Below are positions 45,506-55,050 of a stretch of 64,000 nt of DNA, piece after piece. The position numbers were made by a program, and so were the translations under genes. Every line of letters begins with the position of its first letter. Position 1 is the stretch's first letter. The DNA is from Acanthamoeba castellanii str. Neff (Eukaryota; Discosea; Longamoebia; Acanthamoebidae): assembly GCF_000313135.1 (NCBI RefSeq), contig NW_004457532.1, positions 462,584-526,583 of the forward strand. The letters are read 5' to 3'. The notes under the pieces are model-generated. The model ran no database searches and was not told the DNA's origin. It saw only the letters and a program-made list of their open reading frames with translations.

Positions 45506-48500
45506 ATGCAGGTGGCCGATGACGGTGGGCGTGGAGCCCCGTCTCGACGTCGCGGCACCAAGCGGCCACCAGAGGAGGAAAACAAGAGGGAAGATGAACA
45601 TCACCGCGACCTGAATCGTCGCGGGGGTTACGGAGCGCCGCCTGCTTCACAGCCCCACCCCAATCCTCACCAAACATCGCCGCAACATCAGAACCCCCAT
45701 CTTCAACAACATTCTGCGGAGGGCTACCCTCCATCGCTCGCCAGAAGCATCGGTCGGTTCTACGTGAACGAGCCTTTACCTCCTTCCCGTGCAATCGGCG
45801 TTGACTCTTCCTCTTCTGCTAATTCGGGACCCATGGTGGCCCCGTTCGGTCAGGAGAAGTACTTCATGGGCGGAGGCGACGAATATGGTCGATCTCACCC
45901 CACGCCCCATCCGCTGGCAGCGCACAACGGCCATGCCATGCAGCAGCCGCCGCAACCTACTCAGCACTCGCCTCTTCGCCACACATCACCTTCGTACGGC
46001 TCGTACCCGCCTCAAGCCCACCCCGCTCAGCAGCATCAGGGCCCGCCGACCCACCACGTCTACTCCCACGGCGCGTTGCCGACCGCGAGGGAAGGGCAGC
46101 AGCCACTCGAGTCGATCATCGAGGCAGCAGTGCCACCTGCACGCGAGAAGAAGGGGAAGGGCGCCGCACTGAACAGCAGCGGCAGCCGCCCGACGCCCAA
46201 GCCTCAGTCTCCCCTCATTCTCCAATGGTATCGCCTTCTTCTTCACCTTCTTCACCTTCTTAAGCTCAATCTCGTGATCACCCGCTCTATGCTGATCTGA
46301 TCTCCCGCACGCACACGCATGCACACCAACAGGCTGCAGGACAACTTTGAGAACGATCCCAAGAGCAGCGTGCCGCGCAGCCTCATGTATTCCCACTACT
46401 ACAGCTTCTGCACGCACGCTTCTGTCAAGGCTGTGAACGCTGCCAGTTTCGGTATTCCTCCTTGCCCTCCTGCCGGTGCTTTTCTTGTGTAGGTGACGCT
46501 CACACCACATTGCACTCTCACCATACATGTTCATCGCAGGCAAACTGATTCGTTCCGTGTTCCCCGATCTCAAGACGAGGCGCCTGGGTACGCGTGGCAA
46601 CAGCAAGTACCACTACTACGGCATCCGCATCAAGACCACGTCGCCACTCAAGAACGCACCCGTGCCACCGGATTGCGAGTCCCCCGCCTCCTTCCCTTCG
46701 CCCTCGCTGTCGCCAACGGGTGCTCCGGCTGCGTCGAACTCTGCGTCGTCGTCGCCCGCCAAGAAGGCTCGGCTAAAGGTCGAAGTCATGAGCCCCACCC
46801 CAGCGGTAACGCCCCTTCTCTTTTTACTTCTCTCCGTTGCGCTCAAGGCCGTGTGTGCTCACGGCCGCCGCTCGCGTGTAGTTGACGAGTGAGCCTCCGC
46901 CGCCCACGGCGCCAACACATCTCTACCCCCTGCACACCGCGATGGCCAACTCGTCTTCGATGTACCGCCCTGTCCTCTTCATGCCCACGTCTTCTTCATC
47001 AATGCTAATTGCATGCCTTACCAACAGAATACCGCTGCCGAACCCACACATAGAAACCGCGCGCCAGCTGCCCGAGTTTCCTCCCCTTGAGCCGAGTATG
47101 TTCCTCTTCTCTCTCTCTCTCTATGGCGGTTGCGCTCGCGGTTGCCTCGATGCCATCTGACGTCAGTTCTCTCGGTCAACTTCCGGTCGCAGGCCAACTC
47201 TCGCCAGGTGTGCGGTACGAGCACGCACAGGCCTTCATGGGCATGTACAGATCCCACTGTCAGCACCTGCTCAACGTCATGGCGGACCACAACTTCAACG
47301 AAGTGGAGGGCGTTATGCGACACTTCTGGCAGTCGCTTCCCGCCCACATGCATCCGGTCATCTCGTGCCAAGGCGTGATCGACCAAATCGCCGAGAAGGA
47401 TGAGATCGTCTACGCCGTATGCGCCCTCTCTCTCTTTCTCTCTCTCTCTTCCTTGAGGTATTATGTTCTTCTTCAATGGGAACGCACGCTCACGTTCGCG
47501 TTGGTGTGCAGGCTGTCGTGGACGCACTGGTGCCGGACGTATTGGCGTCGGTCTCGTTCTCCTTCACCCAGGCCCTGCGCGAGTTCAGCCGCCAGTTCGA
47601 GACCTACATCTCTCGCGCACTCGAAGGACAGCCCCCTGAGCTCAGTTCTCGCAAGACCAAAGGTGCCGCCCAGACTCGCGGTAGCTACAGCTTGTTATAC
47701 GCTACGGCGTGCTGATTGGTCCTTCCACGCAGTCGGTCGCAACTTTGCTGGGCGGCTGTGGCGCGAGGCCTGCATGAACTATATTTCGTGCTGCGCGCGT
47801 CAGGTGCTCATGAGCCCCGACCAGATGACCTTGGTCCTGCGCGATTGGGAGAAGGTCGACTTCAACTTTATTCTCACCTCGATCTCGTGGGTCTGCGGCG
47901 CCGACGAGTCGCCACACACCATCGACCTCCTCACTTCCGGTACGTACCACACCGCCAGCTCCCTCTCTCACATCGACCACGCCGAGGCTCCGCCGCCCTT
48001 CACTCACCAGTGTTTCTCTTTTCCTCGTTTTCCAAAATAACAGTGCAAGAGGACTTCAAGAGAATCCTGCAGCAGCGCTACTCGCTGGAGCAGTTTGCTG
48101 AATGGATCTTCCACCTGGCCACCCGCTTCCTGTTGGTACGCACCCATCCACCCACTCGCCCCTCTTCGTCCCGCTCGTCTTGTCCTGACGTCTCTTCTCT
48201 ACTCTACTCTACCTCATCATTAGGGCACGGACATGATGCAGGTCATGAACTGCGCGCAGCAGCTGCTGCTCAGGTGGTCTTACTTCCACAACTTCATCAT
48301 GAGCGACATCACAACGCGCAAGGGACCCGGCCTGGGTAACGTTCCCGTGACACGGCATTCGCCGCCTTGGCTGTAGCTCACCACGCCCACGTCATTGTTT
48401 CCGTCGCTGTGGCGCAGATGCATTCCGCACGCTGCGAATGTTCATGGAGGAGTACCTGACGTACGTGCTCGACCGCCGGCTGGCGACCTTGCAACTGATG

Positions 48501-50075
48501 CGGCCCGTTGCCCTCCCCACCTACTCGGCCCTCCCTCAGCCCGAGCAAGCGCTCTCTTCGCGCTACCCGGCCGGTGACGAATCCTCCCAGCGCGGCGAGT
48601 ACGTTCACCGCACACACACACACACACACAACACACACACACCACACACCGTCCGAGCGCATCTTCTTACCGATGTTTTGGCAGGTATAGGTCCTCTCCA
48701 CTGGGCAGTGTCGACTTCTTGCCGGCCGACGGCTTGTTCCTGCGACCACGATCCAACCCCGACCTGTCCGGCGAGAAGTTCCGGTGCGTTGCGTTTACTC
48801 GTGTGCGTGCGCGCGCGTCGTTCTTTTGGTTGTCTGGCGCTTACCCTTTTGCTGTTGAAACTTCAAACATCCAGGCCCAGCATACTGGGGAAGATGCCGC
48901 CGAGCATGTTCACGTCGATCACGGAGCGACCCCACAAGCAGCGCCGTTTGGCCGACACTGCAGCTGCTGCGTCGAGCGAGCGCCCTTCGACACCGCCCTC
49001 TGGCCTCTCCTCTTCCTCATCGGCTTCGTCGTCCTCGTCGTCCCCCTTGCGGGGTCAGCCCGCGGGCGCCGCCACTTCGTCTTCCTCCTCCTCTTCTTCT
49101 TCTTCTTCCTCCACGTCGTCTTCGGGTCCAGCCACCCTGTCCCCGCCTTCCTCTTCTTCGTCGTCGGTCACTCCGTCATCGCCGCCGCTTCCTTCGTCGA
49201 CGCCCTCCGCTGCGTCGCCTTCGCTCTCTGCCGCTTCCGCTTCGTCGTCATCGGCCTCGCCATCGACGGCGCTCTCGCGCACGCCCTCCCTGCCACCGCT
49301 GGACCTGCTGGACGCCCTGCGCGTGGATGGCATCACATCGCCCAAGCCCTCCCTCCCGTCGTCGTCGCTGTCCTCGTTCTCGCTGGGCATGGGCAGCTTC
49401 GGCGGCTTCGGTCGTGACTCCTTCACCAGCGCCAACGGCTTCATCCAGACCGCTGGCGGCTACACGTTCCCCAAGGTGCGCCGACAACGCAACACACCAC
49501 GAGCATGCAGTTGCCTGACCAATGAATGGATTCGTGTGCAGATGTCGTTCTCGACGGAGCGCGACAGGGAGATCCCGCTCCCATCTGCCTCGTTCCTGCA
49601 CAAGGCTTCGTTTGGCTCCTTCAGTTCCTTCCCCGAGTTCTCGCGGGCAAGGTAACGCACCACCACCACTTCCTCCCAGTCTGCTCTGCTCGCCAACCAA
49701 CAGCTCAATGACGTCATCGATGATTGTACTGATCTCTCTCTCTCTCTCTTTCCCTTTCTTGCCCTGGCGTGCAGTTTCGACCGGCTGGGAAGTATGGATC
49801 GTGGGAGCGTGGCGTGGCCGCAGCTGTTCCTCAACCTCAGCACGGCCCACACGAGCTACCAGTCCTTCTCCCTCCCCATCTCGGACGATAAGCCGGGCAC
49901 GTTGCCGCCGATCGTGGAGGAACCTCCTTCTCCGCAGTCATCTCCAGTGTCATCGGCGCTGTCGTGTGGCGGAGATACCTCTGCCGCCTCTTCGTCAGCC
50001 GCTTCATCATCGTCTGCCACCGTACCCGCATCGTCCTCTTCCTCGTCAACTTCAACCGCGTCGTCTCGCGACTGA
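45506..50075 (+). CDS. RFX-family winged-helix transcription factor
   Basis: The N-terminal exon (45506-46226 or so) is His/Pro/Gln-rich and ends LILQW, which begins the DNA-binding domain. The next exons give [38 protein letters not shown] and [18 protein letters not shown]. That is the RFX wing that binds the X-box, with the invariant residues of the family. A long helical middle follows ([24 protein letters not shown]-type segment [57 protein letters not shown]), matching the B/C/dimerisation regions of animal RFX proteins. The C-terminal third is Ser-rich low complexity (nt 48900-49300 and 49900-50075). Exons are many; the stop is at 50075. Confidence 0.93.
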
Positions 50076-50357
50076 GCCCTATTTATTTGTTAATTTATTA
50101 TGCCTGTCGTGCGTCCGCACCACGCTCACGACGGTAGGCGCAACCGCCTCCAGCTTTTTGTACACTACCATCTTGCTGCCCAAATACATACTCACCCATC
50201 ATTTTCATCCTCCTGGTGTCTGTGAAGATGGTCCTTTGCGGCGTGTTGTTTCCTTGCGCGCCCTTTGATTTCATTGATGATTAAAAAAAGGGCGTCGAGT
50301 GGATGGGCGTGATTTGTGGATAGAGCGATAGTTGATGTTGTTTTGTATATTAGGGGT

Positions 50358-50363
50358 TTTATT
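50358..50363 (-). terminator. Poly(A) signal AATAAA of the L8 gene (minus strand)
   Basis: TTTATT on the plus strand, 38 bases past the minus-strand stop at 50401. Confidence 0.6.
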
Positions 50364-50400
50364 GGCAGGAACGAGGGCAAGGAGAACAACAAAGAGGGAT

Positions 50401-51381
50401 TTACTCCTCGTTGAAGGTGACCTTCTTGGAGCCAGAGATACGACCGGTACGGCGGGCGGCGATGAGACCGACCTTCTGACCAGAGGGGGCGTCCCTCCTG
50501 ACGGTCGAAGCGTGACCGATGTGCTGGTGGTTACCACCACCGTGCGGGTGGTCCACGGGGTTCATGGCCACACCACGGACCTTAGGCCAGCAGTTCCTCT
50601 TGGCCTTGTACTTGTAGTAAGCGCGACCGGCCTTCAGCATGGGCTTGTCGATCCTTCCACCACCGGCAACGATGCCAACCATGGCGCGGGAATCGGAGGA
50701 GATGGCCTTCTTGGCGCCGGACGGCAGCTTGATCCTGGACACGCCCTCGTCGGGGTTGTGCGAGACGAGCGTGGCGTAGTTGCCAGAGGTACGGGCGAGC
50801 GAACCACGATCACCGGGGCGGGTCTCGACGTTGCAGATGATGGTACCCTCGGGCATCGAGCCGACGGGAAGGACGTTACCGACGGAAAGCTGGGCTGTAA
50901 GTGTTGAACAACGCGTTAGCTATGGTGATGCAAGGGAAATGCATAGAAACGGTTGCCGATAACGTACCCTTCTTGCCGCAGTACACGAACTGACCAGTGT
51001 GCATGCCCTCAGCGGCGACGAAGAGCTCCTTGTCGAGGCCGTACTTGTAGGGGTTCTTGAACTGAACCTTAGCAAGGGGGGCACCCCTGCCAGGGTCGTG
51101 GATGATATCCTTGACCACACCCTTGATGTAGCCCTTGCGCTCGGCAAAGTCGAGCTTACGGTGCTGGGCGGCGCCCTTCCTGTGGAAGGTGTGCGACTAC
51201 ATTCACGAAGAATGGATTCAACATTAATAATCGATAATCCAACTGCAGAAATCACCTCCAAAGACGAGGGAACGAAGGAAGGGAGGGAAGCAAGGCATAG
51301 CCTAGAGGGAAGGGGAGACGGACGACATACCTTGAAGACGCTTCCCTTACCCTTCCTTTGGCCCCTGATGACACGACCCAT
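50401..51381 (-). CDS. RPL8: 60S ribosomal protein L8 (uL2)
   Basis: Three exons, complement of join(50401..50894, 50968..51196, 51331..51381), give 257 aa, the same length as human RPL8. The start is [17 protein letters not shown], then [20 protein letters not shown] and [20 protein letters not shown]. The uL2 signature [15 protein letters not shown] is intact, including the conserved His of the peptidyl-transferase region, and [16 protein letters not shown] closes the fold. The product is a core protein of the large ribosomal subunit, next to the peptidyl-transferase centre. Short first exon and short introns fit a highly expressed gene. It is divergent from the gene at 51609. Confidence 0.98.
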
Positions 51382-51608
51382 GGTTCGGGATAGACGATAC
51401 GAGAGGAGAAGAAAAAGAGAGAAAGGACGAAATCGCTGCACCCAGGATAAATACGAGCAGCCCAAAAATAAGTTTGTCGACAATTCGTGTGTCGACGCTG
51501 TCCGAAACCTGTCTTCAGTCGTGAAATTTCGAGTTGAGCGAAAGCAGGAATAAAAATACATTTTGAGATAAATAGATAAACAGATAAATAGATAGGCTCT
51601 CGCTTGGA

Positions 51609-52305
51609 ATGGACGAGGACCCCATGGTAAAAGGCAAGGAGAGAGCGACTGGAGGCAGTGCGGGCCAAGAGGCGAGCCGCTGACAGCCAAGGTAGTCCTG
51701 ATCGACCTAACATCTTCTCGCTCTGTCTAAGATGGTGGTGCCTCAGCACGACCAGACGACACGCCACCGCCAGAAGGCAGGTCTACAAAAAGGGCCAGGA
51801 AGGAGGTAGTCCCCGAGCCTCTTCGTGCAACGCCCACCAAGTGTAGTCGGCAGGTGGAGAAGCTTCAAGAGGACGACAAGCAAGCAGAGTGGGAGGCCCT
51901 GAAGCCCTTTCTTGCCGCCGCAGACCGATGCCTCCATGAATCCGAGCTGCGCGCCATCGAGTTGGCCGAGGCAAGCCTCACCTTCTCCTCTCTCTTCTTG
52001 TCTGCACTACGTACGTTAGCTTCGTCTCGTCTCATCTTGTGTCGGTGTAGAAGCGGTTCAGGGCGAGTCTCGAGGCGGCCTTGCAAGCCGGGGACCTGGC
52101 CGAGGCGGCGAGGATCAGCGACGAGAAGAGCGCGCTCGAAGCGCAGGCCCGGCTGCAGAGGGCGCGCGAGCGGCAGGCCTACGCGACCGACCTCTGCCAA
52201 CGCCAGCAGGAGGCACACGCGGCCAGGAAGAAGAAGGGCAAGAAGGAACCTCTCCACTGGAGGTTCGACCACAAGCGAAGTTGGGAGCGCAAGGACAACA
52301 TGTAG
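51609..52305 (+). CDS. Small basic coiled-coil protein (one-base frame break near the start)
   Basis: Exons 51609..51691, 51732..51970 and 52051..52305 read as one protein of about 191 residues if one A is removed from the AAAA run at 51629-51632. Without that correction the first exon hits a stop. The exon total of 577 then becomes 576 bases. N-terminal: basic (ARRERLEAVRAKRRAADSQD, then STKRARKEVVPEP). Middle: VEKLQEDDKQAEWEALKPFL and LEAALQAGDLAEAARISDEK. C-terminus: KKKGKKEPLHWRFDHKRSW followed by ERKDNM, which recalls from memory the end of FAM204A-type proteins (unverified). The second intron needs a GC donor, and the first is only 40 bases. Function unknown; probably nuclear or nucleolar by composition. 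Confidence 0.6.
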
Positions 52306-52441
52306 TCGAGAAACCACGGCCCTCGTCTCTTCATTACGCGTGTACCCATAGTGCTGCTCACAGCTCCATTCAATCGAAGGCGAACTGGCAAGGAGAAGGA
52401 GCTCGTGGCCACAAGGCGTGTCCCGGACGCGGTGGTCGTCA

Positions 52442-53536
52442 TTACTGCTTCAGCTGCTTGTTGACGAAGTTCCAGTTGACGACGTCCCACCACTTGTTGA
52501 TGTACTCCTGCAGCAGATCAAAGAACGTCCGTCAGAACAACCATCAGCACCACGTGGGATGACGATAGCGGCGTACGGGGCGGCGGTTCTGGTGGTCGAG
52601 GTAGTAGGCGTGCTCCCAGACGTCGAGGGTGAGGAGGGGCTTCACGCGGAGGGTGACGGGGGACTCGGCGTTTGAGGTGTTCTGGATCTCCAGCTTACCG
52701 TTGATGTTCACCAGCCAGGTCCAGCCGCTGCCAAAGTTGGCCACAGCGCTGTCGGTGAACTGTGCATTCAATACACCGCCACAGATGTACACATACATCA
52801 GCGACGATGATGCTGCGCACCCACAGCAACGTGAACAAGATCCAGACACGCACCTTATTCTTGAACTCGGCGACGCTGCCGAAGGACTCCTTGATGAGCT
52901 GCTCCAGCTCGGCCGAGATCTCGCCGGTCTCGCCGACAGGGGCCATGCAGTCCCAGTAGAACGAGTGATTCCACAGCTGGGCCGAGTTGTTGAAGAGGGC
53001 GGCGTTGTTGGTCGTCTTGGCCACCAGGATCACGTCCTCCAGGCTCTTGTTCTCCAGCGGGGTACCTACACCCACAGCACACGTTCAGCATTTTCCTCGC
53101 TATTTTCTTTTGAAAGAGGAAAAGAAATGTAGCGACACACGCCGAGCCAGCCAGATGAGAGCAGAGGGCCATACCCTTGATGAGGTCGTTGGTCTTGTTG
53201 AGGTAGGCCTTGTGGTGGCCGTTGAAGTGGAAGTTGAGGGTGTTGGCCGAGATGGCGGGCGTCAGGCCGGTCTTCAGGTACGGCGGGTCGTTCAGAGTAA
53301 AGAGCGAACGCGCACCCTGCCAGAGATTAACAAAACGAATTCGTTCAGTGTCCAGTGGCAACACGACGCATCGACCTTTGATCGCGTGTGATCGCAGAAG
53401 ATTGTGCATTATCAAAATTTGGCTGTAGATCTGCAGCGCAGTTGGCGCCAATCGTGGCGAGAGGTGGACGTACCGCGGCAGTGCGGGTGAACGAAGTAGT
53501 GGTCTGGACGGCGCGAGTGGCAGCTGTTCTTCTCAT
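52442..53536 (-). CDS. Iron-type superoxide dismutase, probably mitochondrial
   Basis: Five exons, complement of join(52442..52507, 52577..52759, 52854..53065, 53175..53316, 53474..53536), give 221 aa. The N-terminus ([20 protein letters not shown]) is a typical mitochondrial presequence. Mature-domain metal ligands are all visible: His in [14 protein letters not shown], His in [10 protein letters not shown], and Asp and His in [20 protein letters not shown]. The [10 protein letters not shown] context and FGSGWTWLV fit the Fe-SOD subgroup better than Mn-SOD. It converts superoxide to hydrogen peroxide and oxygen. It is head-to-head with the PITH-domain gene across only 159 bases. Confidence 0.92.
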
Positions 53537-53695
53537 GTTGTTAGTTGATGCTGGTTTGCGTGTAGTACTCGCTGTATCGCAGCACGGCCCAACCACACCT
53601 CATTCCGACAGCATTACTCACATATTCGTCATTCCTTGCTTTTCTTCCTTGATCGGGAAAAAGAAATTGAGGAGGAAATAGAATTTTTGCCACAC
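53537..53695. promoter_or_regulatory. Shared divergent promoter, Fe-SOD / PITH gene
   Basis: Only 159 bases separate the two outward-facing start codons. The core is AT-rich towards the plus-strand gene (53640-53695). Both promoters must overlap here. Confidence 0.5.
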
Positions 53696-54780
53696 ATGAA
53701 GCGGGAGCACGCAACCACCTTGGAGCTGGACGAGAACGTGGCCGACGCGCCTGTCAAAAAAGTACGTGCCCACTATTATTTCTATACTTTTTTTTTTAAT
53801 TGAAGGGGATGATTACTCATTGCTGGGAGTCTTGTGGTGAGGCAGCCCAAGTTGCTGTGCAAAATAGACGTGGGGGATTGGGTGGTACGGGACGCTTGCC
53901 AGTGCCTCAACGAGAGCACGACCCACCGCTTCCCGGCCCTCTTTCGGCCCTTCGTTGACACCACCGCCGAGAAGAGTGAGACCATCGAACGAAAAGCAAC
54001 AGATAGCGAGGCCGAACCCAGTAAGTCAGAAGAGGTACACGCACGCACGCACACAACACACCCACACAACACACACACAACACACACCGCACACGATCAC
54101 ACGAGTGCGTCACTGATCGACAAGAACACTGTGCTGTGCTGTGGTTTTTGCAGGATGACTACCTGGAGAGCAACGTAGATGAGCAGCTGCTGCTCTTGGT
54201 CAAGTTCACGCCCCGGCTCAAGCTCCACGAGATTCATCTGCAGGTCTTTGACGACGGTGCGTTGACTTGACACCGAGGAACACGCAAAATCGCTTTACTC
54301 TTGCTCACACACACACACACACACCACACACACACCGCACACGTACACGATCACCGTGTCTTCGTGATTGCGCCAACCACAGGGTCGGCGCCCAAGAACG
54401 TGCGGCTCTTCGTGAACGAGCCCCACCTCAGCTTCGAGGACGCAGGCGACGCCATCCCCGCGCAGACCGTCACCCTGACGGAAGAAGATTTGGTCAAGGA
54501 GGGCAACAACGTGCTCAAGATTCCACTCAAGCTCATCAAGTACCCTACCAGCTGGTCGAGAAGCTTCACTGTTGGCTTTCCGTACGAGAGCTGATGTTCC
54601 GCGTGCGTGTCGTGCGTGTTGTGCGTGTCGTGCGTTGTCTTCAGATTCCAGAAGGTGGACACGGTCAGTGTGTTTGTGGAGGACAACATGGGCGGGAAAG
54701 AGAGGACGCGCATCCGGCGCATCCGGTTCATCGGCGACGCCTACCAAAAGGTCATGATCGACCTCACCAATGACAAATGA
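53696..54780 (+). CDS. PITH-domain protein
   Basis: Five exons, join(53696..53761, 53846..54034, 54154..54256, 54383..54581, 54645..54780), give 230 aa. After a short N-terminus (MKREHATTLELDENVADAPV) comes a PITH domain, the C-terminal module of TXNL1: LLLLVKFTPRLKLHEIHLQV, then GSAPKNVRLFVNEPHLSFED, LKIPLKLIKYPTSWSRSFTV, and SVFVEDNMGGKERTRIRRIR with FIGDAY. No thioredoxin domain is present, as in PITHD1. PITH domains bind the 26S proteasome in TXNL1, so a proteasome-linked role is inferred. A poly(A) signal follows at 54889. Confidence 0.88.
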
Positions 54781-54888
54781 ACAATCGACCTCTTCTTGTA
54801 TGCTGTACCTCTCTCACCTACCTGGTTGGAGCTTGCAATGGGAGCAACACACACTGATCCCACACGGTCGCGGTGTGTTGCCTCTACA

Positions 54889-54894
54889 AAATAA
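54889..54894 (+). terminator. Poly(A) signal AATAAA of the PITH gene
   Basis: AATAAA lies 109 bases past the stop codon, in the convergent 3' space with the RhoGAP gene. Confidence 0.6.
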
Positions 54895-54936
54895 ACAACC
54901 AATTATTTATGGAGACTGCTACCAAAATGCACACCT

Positions 54937-54940
<4 letters not shown>

Positions 54941-54969
<29 letters not shown>
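54941..54969 (+). repeat. CTG trinucleotide repeat
   Basis: About nine CTG units in the convergent intergenic space between the PITH gene and the RhoGAP gene, in no predicted exon. Confidence 0.9.
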
Positions 54970-54971
<2 letters not shown>

Positions 54972-55050
54972 GGCCAACCCTCAATGACCCTCCTCTCTCG
55001 CTTCCTCTCCCCGCTTTGTTCTCGGGCCGGCTTGGCACTCACGAACGGTT

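Noticed and set aside
48900..49420. Possible frame change in the Ser-rich part of RFX
   Set aside because: The frame from 48438 stays open through the region and joins the downstream exons; the alternative plus frame is hydrophobic noise from TCC/TTC codons.
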